From assembly GCA_965153355.1 (NCBI GenBank), contig OZ231128.1:12090001-12154000 (forward strand): a stretch of 64,000 nt of DNA. Reading direction: 5' to 3'. Below the pieces are notes generated by a model. The model worked only from the letters and a program-made list of their open reading frames with translations. It did no database searches and was not told the origin of the DNA. Of this stretch, positions 33,285 through 46,406 are shown piece after piece. Position 1 is the stretch's first letter. Each line of letters starts with the position of its first letter. A program made the position numbers and the translations under genes. Source of the DNA: Flaccisagitta enflata. Taxonomy: Eukaryota > Chaetognatha > Sagittoidea > Aphragmophora.

Positions 33285-33815
33285 AAAAGTCTAAAAAATC
33301 CCTGGCCGTTTTAAAGATCTGCGAAAGATCTTTCAAATGCGACGTTACTGGTAGTTCTAGCTTTAGTCGTTTAGAAATGGCAAAAGAATGAATGAAAACG
33401 TTGCCATATTCAATTTTGCAATTCAACTGAATTCAAAAGGTTTTGAAAAGAAGTAGTTCACTTTGACGAGCTCTAACTTTTAAACGGTTTGAGTTACAAA
33501 TCTGGGATTGGTCTTGAATGAAAGAAATTTCAAAAATCTTTGAAAATACTTTGAAAAAAAAGTTCGAAAACATTTTTTTTCTCTGTTTATTATAAACTAA
33601 CAAGAAAGAACAGCTTTCTTGACGTGGCTTTAACAGTCTTGACCATCTTCTCTTCATTCTTATGTCATTTCTAAACGAATAAAGCTACAACAACCAGCAT
33701 GGTCCCATTTTGAAGATCTTTTGAAGAGCTTTAAAACGGTCATGGATTTTGCTATGTTTTTCTCATTGGATGAATGTAAAACATTGAAAAACAGTTTGTC
33801 TCTTCTTTTTTTTTT
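33285..33815. mobile_element. F6 inverted-repeat element, copy 2
   Basis: Contains GATCTGCGAAAGATCTTTC, GAGCTCTAACTTTTAAACGG, GGGATTGGTC and GGTCCCATTTTGAAGATC as in the other two copies. Lies at the start of the XK-related intron. Confidence 0.6.
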
Positions 33816-34084
33816 GCTATGGTTAATTTATAATTATAAACCATTTTTTGGTGGGTGTTTTACAGAATAGTGCGTTTTTGCAATATATATCTGGTCATAA
33901 TGTCGCTCAAGCAGTTTATTTTATTTTTCCTCTTTTGCCAAACATACAAATGTTTATAGATTTGCGTATAGTGACTGGCAGTACCGTCATTACTGTCACA
34001 ATTGCCGTCGTCTTCATTATAAATGTTACAATCGTCATGAATGTGGCAATATAGTTAGTTGACTGTTGGTGAAAACATCAATAC

Positions 34085-34350
34085 CATCTGCATTACGTTT
34101 GCCAGGGTGCCTAGCGAAGCCAAAATCAAACTTACCCCTGCAAAAACGTTTTTCCTTTGCAGAAATTCCTTCAAATAAGCCATTGCAGAATTCGCAATAA
34201 AACCGGGTACCATCGCTAGGGCGAGGTTAAAGTTTGCATGGAGTTATCATAGCAATCTATATTTAACATTTTCATTATCATTATGTCTCTGTCGTTCATA
34301 TTTATGGAAACTTCAAAGTCATCTTACCGATGCACATTGCTGCGAATCTG
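34085..34350. repeat. F7 inverted-repeat family, left-facing copy
   Basis: GTTTGCCAGGGTGCCTAGCG, CTTTGCAGAAATTCCTTCAA, ACCATCGCTAGGGCGAGGTT and TATGGAAACTTCAAAGTC also occur at 52440-52660 and, inverted, at 47580-47765 and 53170-53330. Confidence 0.6.
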
Positions 34351-34689
34351 ATATTATGGACGCATGAAGGCTAAATCGCGACCATCACCAAAATCTATCA
34401 CTGTTTACTGATATATATGCATCTCTTATACATGTTTCAACCGTATTTGGGTAAAGAAATTCATTATTTTACTCGTAGGCTTGGTCGAAAGTGAACTAGT
34501 CAGAAAAATCCCATAAAAATCAAAAAATTGAATTCAATCTTTGATATCAATTTTTTTTCAAGGAAATTCAATAAAGTTTGTAAACAAAGCTTTTTTCTAG
34601 AGGTTTTATGTCTAAATTGGTAAGAAAAATAAAAAAACCTAGAGGGATCTCAAATATCATACCCGAAAAACAATCTTTCATGAAACATT

Positions 34690-35060
34690 AATGGGGTCCA
34701 AAAAAGCTACAGAAACTCAAGTTGATAAGTCAGTGGATTTGAGGATTGATATTATAAGGTTTTCGACCCGTAGAATCCATTTCTGGAGTCAAAAAAGGCG
34801 AAATCTGGCGGGATCCCTTACCGCCATTGGCCCTGATCGAGCATATGGGCCCCGGAATGAGCATTTTGGCCATTTTTTTGCGATTTCAACTGATTTTAGG
34901 GGTATTTTAATTATTTTTGAAGGAAATCCGACTAATCTAAGGCTGTAGAATTCAATGGAGATGGTCTGAGGGGTCTGTGATCATTACTTTGATGTGTAAC
35001 TGGCCCTGAATGAGCATTAGGGCCCCGAACATGCAGATTTTCCAGGTATCATCTTTCTGG
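34690..35060. repeat. inverted repeat pair with 45520-45880
   Basis: Blocks ATTAATGGGGTCC, CGTAGAATC.ATTTCTG, GGCGAAATCTGGCGG.ATCCCTTACCGCC and CCCTGATCGAGCATATGGGCCC appear here and, reverse-complemented, at 45520-45880, with 10.5 kb between. No gene is seen in the stretch. Confidence 0.7.
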
Positions 35061-35331
35061 CGAAATATAAACATATCATACTCATAGAAATGCTTTTTTG
35101 GCAAAAATGAGGCTGCTTTGCTCATTTTCCTTTGAATTCCGTGTAGGTGGCAGGGGCCTTTATTCAAAGGGCTGTTTCAATTGTTGGGCAGGAGCAATGA
35201 TGCTAAAAATTGCTTCGAATACCTGAACAAGTTATATGTAAGAGGCAAAGCAGCCTAGACGGCTTAATCCCAGCCCCGATATCCAAAATTCAGATCTTAT
35301 GGCAAAAATTGTATTTCAAAAACCTTTTAAA

Positions 35332-37796
35332 ACAAGTGACGCGGGGTCACAATATCGTTGCGGACGGGTGGGCAGGGGCATCAAACCCCCATCCACACCC
35401 CAACCCACCCCCAACACTCAAACATACTCAAAAAGTATCGAAAACGCTCATTTTCCCACTTTTCGACTCGATCACCATGATGGACCAACGGACGGACAAA
35501 GCCTCTTATAGAGGAGATATTACGTGCTCGATATTAGGGGTGTTTATAAACGCCAAATTAACGCTGTTTATAAACAATGCTATGCAACTGTTTATAAACA
35601 TCAAAAGATGCATATCAAATAAACAAAATTGTTTAAATGGTATTAAAAAACGCTGTTTATAAACGACTCTATATTACCGTTTATAAACGGAGGAAAAAAA
35701 GAAATTGTTTGACCTGATCAGTACAAACTGAAAAAGCCCAAGCTAGAAAATGTTCTATTAAACAATTCAAAAATTTGAAGGTTGCTACCATTTTTTTGGG
35801 CTCCAAAAATCGTTAAAATGAGCCCATAAATGATCGTTTATAAACACAATAATATTGATGTTTATAAACAACAAAAAATAAGCGTTTATAAACGCTAAAT
35901 ATATTGTGTTTATAAACGCCAAAAGAATAAACAAAAATTGTTTATTTGCCCCCTATTTCTTTTGTTTATAGCCACAAAAATTGCAATGGAAATAGTACTT
36001 AAGCATCTTTTTTCTCCTCCTCCTCCTACTCCTTCTCATCCAAAATCGTTTATTTGCTCCCAATTTCCTTTCCAAATAAAAAAAAATTGTTTATTTGGCA
36101 CCATGAATTTGTTTTTATAAACGTTTACGCTCCTTTAGAAGTTTTTGTGTTTATAAACATCAAAAATATGAACCTCATAAACGAATTTGCTTATTTGGTA
36201 CCATAAATTGTATCTCATAAACAGATTTTTATATTTCTCTCCTCCTCCTCCCCCTCCTCCTCCTCCTCATCCAAAATTGTTTATTTGCTCCCAATTTCCT
36301 TTCCAAATAAGCAAAAAACCGTTTATTTGGCACCATAAATTTGTTTTCATAAACGTTTACACTCCTTTAGAAGTTTTTGTGTTAATAAACACCAAAAATA
36401 TGAACCTCATAAACAAATTTTTTTATTTGGTACCAAATTTTTGATCTCATAAACAGATTTTTATATTTCTCTCCTCCTCCTCCCCCCTCCTCCTTCTTAT
36501 CCAAAATCGTTTATTTGCTTCCAATTTCCTTTCACCATAAATTTGTTTTCATAAGCATTTTCACTCCTTAAGAAGTTTTTGTGTTTATAAACACCAAAAA
36601 TATGAACCTCATAAATGAATTTGTTTATTTGGCACCATAAATTGGATCTCATAAACAGATTTTTACATTTCTCTCCTCCTCCTCCCCCTCCTCCTCCTTC
36701 TCATCCAAAATCGTTTATTTGCTCCCAATTTCCTTTCAAATAAACAGAAAATTGTTTATTTGCCACCATAAATTTGTTTTAATAAACAAATAAACAATTT
36801 TTTGTTTATTTGGAAAGGAAATTGGGAGCAAATAAACAATTTTTGGTGAGGAGGAAGAGGAGAGAATTTAAAAAATCTGTTTATGAGATCCAATGTAAAA
36901 TAAACAAATTCGTTTATGAGGTTCATATTTTTGGTGTTCATAAACACAAAAACTTCTAAAGGAGTGTAAACGTTTTTGAAAACAAATTTATGGTGCCAAA
37001 TAAACAAGGAGGAGGAGGGGGAGGAGGAGGAGGAGAGAAATATAAAAATCTGTTTATGAGATCCAATATATGGTACCAAATAAACAAATTCGTTTATGAG
37101 GTTCATATTTTTGGTGTTTATAAACACAAAAACTTCTAAAGGAGTGTAAACGTTTATGAAAACAAATTTATGGTGCCAAATAAACGATTTTTTGTTTATT
37201 TGGAAAAGAAATTGCAAGCAAATAAACAATCTATGAATGAGGAGGAGGAGGAGGAAGTGGAGTGAGGAGGGAAATGCAAAAATTGTTTGTACATTATCCA
37301 TTGCAATTTTTGTGGTTAGAGGGGGTCTAAGGGGGAAATAAATAACTTTTTAAATATTTTTTGATGTTTGTCAACACAAATTATTTAGCGTTTATAAACA
37401 CCTTATTTTTTGTTGTTTATAAACATCAATATTCATGTGTTCATAAACGATCAATTATGGGCTCTTTTTAACAATTTTTTGGGGCAGAAAAATCAGTAGC
37501 AACCTTCAAAATTTTGACTTTTCTACTAGAACATTTTCTAGTGTGGAAATTTTCAGTTTGTACTGATCAGGTCAAACAATTTCTTTTTTTCCTTCGTTCG
37601 TAAACAGTGATATGAAGTCGTTTATAAACAGCATTTTTTACTGCCATTAAAACAATTTTTGTTTATTTGACTTGCATTTTTAATGTTTACAAACAGTAGT
37701 ATAGCATTGTTTATAAACGGCGTTTATTTGGCGTTTATAAACAACACCTAATTCGAGGATGTAATACCTGTTATAGAGTTGCGTGTCCGCAACTAA
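35332..37796 (+). mobile_element. F1 element split by a hAT-like foldback element
   Basis: Left part AACAAGTGACGCGGGGTCAC...GTTGCGGACGGGTGGGC...GCCTCTTATAGAG is nearly identical to the copy at 29117. It resumes after the insertion with TTATAGAGTTGCGTGTCCGC AACTAAAA. Confidence 0.75.
35514..37770. mobile_element. 2.26-kb hAT-like foldback element rich in TTTATAAACG
   Basis: Flanked by TTATAGAG at 35506-35513 and 37771-37778 (8 bp, fits nTnnnnAn). Right end CAGGTATTACATCCTCGAATT as read inward; left end GAGATATTACGTGCTCGATA. The two halves are inverted copies over nearly the whole length, including a shared GTTTGACCTGATCAGTACAA block, CTCCTCCTCC runs and dozens of TGTTTATAAACG motifs. No transposase is encoded. 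Confidence 0.8.
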
Positions 37797-38081
37797 AAAA
37801 CCAAAAATACTGATTCTCCATGAATCTCCATGAGCCCATGCGTAGGTCATTTTTTTGGAGCAAGCCTGCGAGCTCTTTATATGGCTGTCGGGCTCTCACC
37901 TATTTTGTCTCTAAACCTTTCTGTATGTTAGTCCGTTAGTCCGTCTGTGTGTTTGTCCATCTGTCCATCCATAACATTTAAAAAATCTTGTATTTTCTTT
38001 TTGACTTTTTTTGTGGTATAGCCTATACCAGGTTATCGCCCCTGCCCAACCATCTGCAACTTTTGCCCTGTTCTGTGCTTG

Positions 38082-38227
38082 TTTTTGGTCGCGAACAAGC
38101 AATTATAAGAGGCTTTGTCGGTCTGTTGGTCCATCACGCTCGAGTTGTCATGCTCAAGTTGAATTTGCGCATTCTCGCCCCTGTCCACCCGTCTGCGACC
38201 TGTTTTGGCCGTGTATTTGGCCTTGTT
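38082..38227 (-). mobile_element. F1 element, GGTCGCGA type
   Basis: TTTTTGGTCGCGAACAAGC at the hairpin side, GTCGGTCTG, and far end CTGCGACC...GGCCGTGTATTTGGCCTTGTT. A degraded copy. Confidence 0.5.
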
Positions 38228-38470
38228 CAATAGTGTTTTGTGTTGAAAGGATATATGGATATATGGCTACCCCAGTCGCGTGTGGGATAATGTCACTAGG
38301 GCATTTGAGCACCCTCTCAGCGATTTTTGGCTCACTGCTCCACCCAAAACACCCAAGTGACCTTATCTATCACTGCTCCTGCTCATTTGCACACAACTGG
38401 GGTAGCCCTGTATCTGGCCAGTGGTAACCATCTCTTACAAACATATTTCCCAACATGAACAGTGGTTATA

Positions 38471-38646
38471 CAGTAGGACCCCGCCTCATCGGTCCCATTG
38501 GGACTGAAGATTTTTAACCTTTATCTTAGGGTAACCTTTAAAGAGAGGTGAAATCACATTCAAAACTACCATTTTGGACCTCAAAATGTTGACCTTTATT
38601 GATGGGGAACCTTTAAAAGCGAGGCTGTTATAGCGGGGCTCCACTG
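38471..38646. mobile_element. 176-bp pogo/Tigger-like MITE
   Basis: Ends CAGTAGGACCCCGCCTCATC and, inverted, CAGTGGAGCCCCGCTATAAC; TA on both sides. The CAGT..RGCCCCG type of end is that of pogo/Tigger elements. Confidence 0.75.
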
Positions 38647-38923
38647 TACTTGGCATAATAGGAACCAACAAACTGATCGATAAAAGAGTGAAAAAAAAAC
38701 TTAGGGGGTGTACATAAGTCTGTCCCTCTTCTTTCTCAGGCTATTTCGGTATTTCTGAGCAGATTTTAGCAAAACAGCTTCTGCCCTTAGTGGTGGTGCC
38801 AGCGATCTGCCAATAATTGGGCAACATTATTGTCTCGACATTTTATTGTAGCAACGTGACAAAACTTTGAGCATGTATGCCAGCCGTTTCTATGACTATC
38901 ATGACAATGATGTGTTTAGTCGT

Positions 38924-39110
38924 GTACACGCGACTCTACTATCTGCTTTTTCCGTCCGTCCTGCCACCCATCCATCTGTCCGTCATTCCGTCGATCCATC
39001 AATTGCTTCGGCTTTCAAACTTCACCGTTTTTTCAGGGGTGTTGAGCGGCTCTCGGTTTTTCTCTCCCCCCCTGGTCTTTTATTTCCTTCCCCCCCTTTT
39101 TTTTTTTTTT
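38924..39110 (-). mobile_element. F1 hairpin end, partial
   Basis: AGTCGTGTACACGCGACT hairpin at 38928-38945, then TCCG-type repeats; no matching far end was found before the next element. Confidence 0.5.
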
Positions 39111-39139
39111 TTTTTTTTGAATTTTCGCTTAACTTGGTT

Positions 39140-39990
39140 CTTAAAACATAGAAAATCCATAATCGTTTGAAAGCTCTGCAAAATATCTTTCTAATGCAAC
39201 GATGCTGGATATTCTAGCTTTTTAGATGCGTCCGTCAGGAACGCATCTCTATAAGAGGGTCTGTCCGTCGGTCCGTCCGTCCGTCGGTCCGTCCGTCCGT
39301 CGGTCCGTCCGTCCGTCGGTCCGTCCGTCGGTCCGTCCGTTACGCCTGTGCAAAAACCGCGTTTCTCGACTGGTTTTGGCCACGGTGAGATCCTATATCG
39401 AAACAAATGATCAACCAACATGTTTTGAGAGCCTCCTTTACTCAGTTGTTTTTCCCGTCTGTTTGTCTATCTGTCTCTACATATATGTCGCATGATCAAT
39501 ACACGCAGCGACACAGTCCGGACGCATCTTTGCCCGGTCGGGCTTGTTTTGTGAAGAGATGACAAATGAATGAACAACATGTTCAGTTTTGTAATTTCAT
39601 TAAAAAAATAACATTTCAGTAAAAGAGTGGTTCACTTAAAAAAGCTCTCACTCTGAAACCGTTTGAGCTACAGGCCTGGGATTGGTCTAGAATGAATTCT
39701 GAAATCTCGTGAAAAAAAACAGTGAAAACTATTTATTCCTTCTAGTTTTTTAAAAAACAAAAAAGTGGTCAGATCTTTTATTCCCGTTGCAATCAATTTT
39801 GACGTTCTAGACCACACCTTCTTCATCCTATTGTCGCTTCTAAACGATTAAAGTTAGGACAGCCAGCAAGGTCCCATTTTGAAGATCTTTCACAGAGCTT
39901 TCCGTGCAAATGGTCATGGAATTTGCCATGTTTTCTTAATTGCGTGGATGTAAAGCACTGACAAACATATCTCGTCCTGTTTTTTTTTAA
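39140..39990. mobile_element. F6 element, copy 3, interrupted by F1
   Basis: GAAAGCTCTGCAAAATATC at the left and GAAGATCTTTCACAGAGC at the right are the family's inverted ends. The F1 copy at 39219-39550 lies inside. Confidence 0.65.
39219..39550 (-). mobile_element. F1 element, GATGCGTCC type
   Basis: Hairpin AGATGCGTCCGTCAGGAACG CATCT with a long GTCC/GTCG array; far end GGACGCATCTTTGCCCGGTC GGGCTTGTT. GGACGCATCT is the exact complement of the arm AGATGCGTCC. Confidence 0.7.
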
Positions 39991-40071
39991 ACCCGAGCTT
40001 AAAATTCGAGAGAACCTCAGTGAGGAGAAAGGATTCTCAGGGGAGAGGGGGGGGGGGGAGGGTAATAACTA

Positions 40072-42041
40072 GTCATCCAAGGATCGCACATGGTCAGCGG
40101 TACCCGATGCCCTGCTGGTAGTGGTCCAGTGAAGAGGTGGAGTAAGAGCAGGGCAGCGGCCCCAAAGGGCCGATGTCCTGTAGAACACAGGGGGGAATTT
40201 CGAGACGTCCGTCCGTCCGTCCTGAGGGGGCATATTTCAGCTTTTAGATGGCTGATTTAGGCTACTGGGGGCATATTTGAGGGCTGGAGGGCAGAACCAC
40301 GGCTCTGGAGCATGATTTGAGGTCTGGAGGGCTGATTGATGCCTGGAGGGCTGATTGAAGGTTGGAGCAGACATCTTATGCCCCCATATTCATGGTAGTG
40401 GCATGGTCAGGATCAAATGGTACTTTGTGTATAAAGCAATTTCAGGTCTTGCTGAGGATTTTCTATCTTTCCTTGGAGTAATGGCTTTGGTTTTATTATC
40501 ATGGTACTCACTTAAATGTTCATGTCACTTTGGCCTCAATTTAGGTCACTTTGCTTTCTGAAATCGAACCTAAAATCCATAAGATTATTAAACTATTTCA
40601 AGAATACGGGCAATCCGCATTTTCTTATCTTTTTTGTTTAGATTTGAGAGTTTTAAAGATGGGGCTTGAGAGTTTTTTAAGCATGAAATCTGGGGGTAGT
40701 TTGGACATTTTTCACGTCTTTCACTATACTGCAGCCTTGATTGATGAATTTAAAATGGTGACCAATTGAAGATTTTTGATGCTTAACTGATTCTAAAAAA
40801 ATTTTGTCTGGATATGACCCAAAAGATTTAATTATTTCAGCAGGTGAAAAAGTCACATTAATATTAGGCTATTTCTTGAAAAATTGTTACTTTCCAAACT
40901 GAAAACTGACTTCTGTACCATGAGCAAATCAAACTACTGCTCAAGAGCTATTAAATGGTGCAATTGGCATGTTTAGATGTTGCTGCATATAGCTTTTACC
41001 GAATTTTAAAGATACAAGGGTATGTTCAAATGATGATTTTTCATACCCCTGTATCTTTGAAGTTCTGTAAAAATTGATTGCAGCAACATCTGAACATGCC
41101 GATTGCACCACTGATTAGCTCTTGAGCAGCAGTTTGATTTGCTCATGAATTTCAAGTCAATTTTCAGTTTGGAAGTGGCCTAATTTTTCAAAAAGAAATA
41201 GCCTAAATGACGTTAAAATTTGACTTTTTTCACCTGCTTTGAGAGTAAATAACATTTTTCTGAGGCCATATCGATCAAAATTTTTTCCAGAATCAGTTGG
41301 AGCATCAAAAACTCTTCAATTTGGTCACCAATTTTTTGAAGATTCGTTAATCCAAGGCTGCGATATAGTGAAAAACGTTAAAATTGTCAAATTTTCCCCT
41401 AAATTTCATGATGCAAAAAAACGCTCACAAGCCCCATCTTTAAAACCCTCTAAAATCTAAACGAAAAAAGATAAAAACATGCGGATTGCACCACTGGTTA
41501 GCTCTTGAGCTCTAGTTTATTAATCTCATGGTTCTTTAGGTTCGATTTCCAAGGCAAAGTGGCCTGAATTTGAGGCCAAAGTGACCAAAATTGGACATTT
41601 TCCCAACAACCACTTATTACCCATGGCAGTAAAACCAAAACCGCTACTCCAGGGAAGGTAGAAAATCCTCAAAAAGACCTGAAATTGTTTTATAATACCA
41701 CAAAGTACCAATTCGATCGCGAACCGAGCCACTGCTATGAATATGGGGGCATAACAGAACGTCTGGTCTGGAGGGCAGATTTGAGGTCTGGAGGGTGGAT
41801 TTGAGGCATGGGGGAGACTAATTTCAAGCCAAGAGGGCTGATTTGAGGCCTTGAAAGCTAATTTGAGGCCTGAGAGGGCTAATTTGAAGCCCAGGAGGGC
41901 TAATTTGAAGCCTGGGAGAGCTAATTTGATGCTCAACAGGGGGGGGACGGATGGAAGGACGGACGGACGGACAGACGGACGTCTCGAAATTCCCCCCTGT
42001 GTTCTACAGGACATCGGCCCTTTGGGGCCGCTGCCCAAAAA
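40072..42041 (+). mobile_element. F2 element, type B, carrying a nested foldback
   Basis: GTCATCCAAGGATCGCACAT, AGCGGTACCC, GGGCAGCGGCCCC and GTCCTGTAGAACACAGGGGG at the left, with inverted counterparts ending GGGGCCGCTGCCCAAAAA at the right. GGAGGGCTGATTTGAGGC-type satellites lie on both inner sides of the insertion at 40376-41756. Confidence 0.7.
40376..41756. mobile_element. 1.38-kb foldback element
   Basis: Ends TTATGCCCCCATATTCATGG / inverted ...GAATATGGGGGCATAA; the halves are inverted copies almost to the centre near 41050 (GATACAAGGGTATG...CATACCCCTGTATC). No coding sequence. A clean target duplication was not found. Confidence 0.7.
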
Positions 42042-42883
42042 GCAACGCAAGCCCACAATATTGTTGTCAACGGGTGGGCAGGTCCATCCCCTATCCCCAT
42101 CCCACAACTCCAACCCCACACCCCCAACCCCACTCACATACACAAACAGTGTGTAAAATACTAGTTTTCCTAATTTTTACTTTTTTTTTTAAGTCATTTA
42201 AAGTCACTTAAGAGTATACTGAGTCATTCTAAGTCATTCTAAGTCAATCTGTAGGTCTTCGCGACTTATAGGTGTTGGCCTTGTTTCATGGATAGACAGA
42301 TCATGGACCAATGGACGACCAAAGCCACTTAGAGTTGCGTGTTCATGTTCGCAACAAAAGTGGTTTCTGCTGTTTCATTCTGTATGCCTGCATGTGTATC
42401 CATCTTATCTGTCTGCAATTGTCCGTTTGTCACAAAACAAAATAGAGAGGCGCGCGTAAACCGCGCAAAAAATCGAAAGTCAATCTGGCTCTCTGACTTT
42501 CTTTTTCTGTCACCCTTTATGTCGGTTTATCTGTCACTGACGGTGTTTACTGTCAGTCTGTTCTTTTACCAATCAATATGTCCATGTACGATTCTGATTC
42601 TATGCTTGTATTTTCCTCTGACCTAACTCGAAAGAAATAACGACTGGCAGAAAACACTCGCATGGAGTGGGAACAAGACCAGATACATAGCTACCTCAGT
42701 GGCGTGTGGGTGGGCAGGGGCTGTATTTGAGGTCACTTAATCATTTGGGAAGGAGCAGTGAGGTCAAAAAAACAAAAAAAGTAAAGTATAATGGATGGAT
42801 GGACCGGCCAATGGACCGATGGATGGATGGACCAATGGACCAACAAAGCGGGGTGAAGAGTCGCGTAGCACGCGACTTAAAAA
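42042..42883 (+). mobile_element. two F1 copies (42042-42359 and 42672-42883)
   Basis: The first carries CAACGGGTGGGCAGG and ends in a worn GTTGCGTGTTCATGTTCGCAAC hairpin, with part of a reversed F1 (AAGTCATTCT array, CGCGACTTATAGGTGTTGGC CTTG) inside. The second is complete: AACAAGACCAGATACATAGC to AGTCGCGTAGCACGCGACTT AAAA. The 300 bp between them hold no recognisable gene. Confidence 0.6.
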
Positions 42884-42939
42884 AGCACTCTGTGCCGCTC
42901 CAATGTAAAGACTGCTTACAATTCCAACTATCCCAAAAG

Positions 42940-43620
42940 TTGGTTATTATTGCTCAGAATGGTGGACAGGGATCAGACAAATATGAAACTAGAAAAAAAG
43001 AATACATTTGGGGGGTCAGGGGGTCCCCAGGGGGCTATTTTGGGGTGATTTCATGGCCCGGCAACTAATATCATGAGTTTTAGAGCATTCAAGCTTATTT
43101 TTTTGGTCAGAATGGTGGACAGGGACCAGAAAAACATACAACTAGAAAAAAAAAACATTTGGGGGGGTCAGGGGGTCCCCAGGGGGTCCCCAGGGGGCTA
43201 TTATGGGGCGATTTCATGGCCCGGCAACTAAAATCATTGAAAATCTTGATTTTTAGAGCATTCAAGCTTATTTCTTTGGTCAGAATGGTGGACAGGGACC
43301 AGACAAACATACAACTAGAAACAAAATACATTTGGGGGTCCCCAGGGGGTCCCCAGGGGGCTATTATGGGGCAATTTCATGGCCCGGCAATTAAAATCAT
43401 TGAAAATCTTGATTTTTAAAGCATTTAAGCTTATTTCTTTAATAAAAAATTGTGAACAAGCACTATCAAAGTAAACCTTAAGTATTAAGATATATTCAAG
43501 GAGGTCCGGGGGCCCCAGGGAACTGTTTCTGGGGCCATTTCATGGTGCGGCAACCAAAAAACATCAAATCTAGATTTTTAGAGCATTTAAGCTTATGCTA
43601 ATCAAAAAAATTGTGCACAG
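42940..43620. repeat. about 165-bp tandem repeat, four copies
   Basis: Each unit has GGTCAGAATGGTGGACAGGG, GGGGGTCCCCAGGGGGCTAT, TTTCATGGCCCGGCAACTAA and TTTTAGAGCATTCAAGCTTA. Noncoding in all frames. Confidence 0.8.
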
Positions 43621-43639
43621 GCATTTTGAAAATAAACAT

Positions 43640-44164
43640 TTAATTCTTCTTCTTCCCTCTTCTTCTTCTTCTTCTTCGTCCCTTCTTCTTCTTCTTCTTC
43701 CCTTCTTCTTCTTCTTCTTCCCTTCTTCTTCTTCTTCTTCCCTTCTTCTTCTTCTTCTTCCCCTCTTCTTCTTCTTCTTCTTCTTCTTCTTCTTCTCTTC
43801 TTCTTCTTCCTTCTTCTTCTTCTTCCTTCTTCTTTTCTTCTTCCTTCTTTCTTCTTCCCTCTTCTTCTCTTCTTCCTCTCTCTTCTTCTCTCTCTCTTCT
43901 TCTTCTCTCTTCTCTTCTCTCTCTTCTCTTCCTTCTTCTCTTCTCCTTCTCTTCCTTCTCTTCCTCTTCTCTTCTTTTCTTCCTTCCTCCTTCTCCTTCT
44001 CTCTTCTTCTCCTTCTTCTTCTCCTCTTCTCCTTTTCTCCTTCTTTCTTCTTCTTCTCCTTCTTCCTTCTTCTTCTCCTTCTTTTCTTCCTCTCCTTTTC
44101 TTCTTCTTCTTCTTCTCTTTCTTCTCCTCCTCTTCTTCTTCCCTCTTCTTCTTCCCTCTTTCTT

Positions 44165-44195
<31 letters not shown>

Positions 44196-44500
44196 TCCTT
44201 CTTCTTCCTTCTTCTTCTTCTCCTTCTTCCCTCTTCTTCTTGTTCCTTCTTCTCTTTCTTCCCTCTTTTTCTTCTTTTTCTTGCTTCCTCTCCCTTCTCT
44301 TTTCTTACTATTCTTTTGATACTCCTGTGTTTTTTTATTTTTTTCATTTTCTACCTCTTTTTTCCCTTCTTTGTTCTTGTACACTTCTTCTTCTTCCTCC
44401 CTCTACTTCTTCCTCCTTCTTCTTCCTCCCTCTTCTTCTCATTCTTCCTCTATTCCTTCCCTCATCCTCTTATTCCCTCTTCTATTTCTAGTGAAAACAG
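43640..44500. repeat. long CTT-rich polypyrimidine tract
   Basis: About 700 bases almost free of purines on this strand (43640-44330), continuing weakly to 44500. Open frames through it are Ser/Leu/Phe strings and are not genes. Confidence 0.9.
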
Positions 44501-45519
44501 TATTTTCTTTAAGACAATGTGCCAATTTATGCTACTCTGCTTTACATACTCCACATTGCTCATTCCTCTTCTTCTTCCTCTTTTTCTCTTATTTATGAAT
44601 CCAACATTTGTTTTGCTTTCCTTTTTCCTGATTTACTTGAACAATCAACATCTTGTACATCGTCATCATCATCCTCCTCCTCCTCCTCCTCTACCCCCAC
44701 CACAACAAGATATCTAATACAAAATTTATGTAGTGTTGCTATTCATCAAGGGGTTTCATGTTATTGTAATGAAAGCAAATTTAGTTATTTAAGCAACTTA
44801 GAGAGAATTTTACTTCATTGGCGATATGAAATGAAGCTCTATATTTCGTTAAAAATGGCCGTAAAAAAAAGTATCGTCGAGTATCCGTCCCAATTTTTTT
44901 TGTGGAGCTTCCTAACTACCTAATTAATGAATGCATTAAAAGAAAAAGGGGGACAAGGGGGGTACCTGACCTCTAAAAATAAAAAAAATTGACCTCCTAG
45001 AGGGGTTTCATGTAGTTATTTCTTTGTTATTTACGTACTTTTGATGAAGTATAACTCCGCAAAAAATCACTTTCTGGCCAAAACAAAATTAGTTTTAGAC
45101 AGCCCTAGGTGTCCTCCAACTACCCTGAAAATTTCAGCAGCTTTGGAGAAAATCAGTTTTTTGCTCTTTTTCCCCCTCCTCCTCATTTTGGGTGGTTTGG
45201 GTGGTTTGGGTGGTTCCCGATATGCTGAGTCGCCCAAATTTTGGGTTTCTATTTTTTTGGTCCTAGATAGTATTCTGATTGAAAAAACCAGATTGATTCC
45301 TCATTTTTAATACTATTTTTAACGATTTGGAATTTTGAGCAAAACGAAGCACAAAGTGAAAAGCTAAGACTACTAAGATAGAATTAGATAGACAGAGACA
45401 GGCAGATAGACACTGCAAAACCGGTCAAACGAAATCACTTGTTTTTCACTTGAAAGATGAAAACAGTTTGTGTGCTTGTTTGTTTAGATGGCAGAAAGTT
45501 GAAAATCGGCTAAAATTGA
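44501..45519. other. no gene seen
   Basis: Mixed AT-rich intronic DNA with a triple GGGTGGTTT at 45189-45212. No supported exon or element. Confidence 0.4.
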
Positions 45520-45880
45520 GCAAAATATGCTCATTTAGGGCCAATAATGCTCATTCAGGGCCGGTTGCATAAAAAAATAGTTGTAAAAGTTCCTTCAGGC
45601 TATCACTATCGAATTCTAGAGCTTCATGTTAGTAGGTTTACCTCAAAAAATGGTGTAGTTTGCCTATAAATTAGTTCCAAAGATCAAAATTATGACAAAA
45701 ATGCTCATTCCAGGGCCCATATGCTCGATCAGGGCCAGGGGCGGTAAGGGATTCCGCCAGATTTCGCCATTTTTGACCTCAGAAACAGATTCTACGGGTC
45801 AGTAACCTTAAGATATCAATCCTCAAATCACCTGTGATATTCCATCGACATTCTGGACCCCATTAATGAAACATGCTGAG
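45520..45880. repeat. inverted partner of 34690-35060
   Basis: Contains GGGCCCATATGCTCGATCAG, GGCGGTAAGGGATTCCGCCA and GGACCCCATTAATG, the reverse complement of the left copy. Confidence 0.7.
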
Positions 45881-46135
45881 GCTAATTTGTATACGAAAAT
45901 AAACCGAACTCGTAAAAAAATTGCACGGCTACGCACGGTTCAAAACCGACAGAAATCTACTCCCTAGCATCTACTGATGAGGTTCAAATACCGCTGATGA
46001 CATGCAGCGAGGTGGAAGTTGCGTCAAAATCGCTTTGAAGATGATATGCTCAATCCGGGAAATTGCGAAAAAGTCCAGCTTTTCCATTAACTACGAGCTG
46101 CTACATAGGGTTAGAGAGGGGAAGGTATATAGAGT

Positions 46136-46406
<271 letters not shown>

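Noticed and set aside
43595-44491. Ser/Leu/Phe-rich and Lys/Glu-rich frames over the CTT tract
   Set aside because: Pyrimidine tract without stops; no domain or splice structure.
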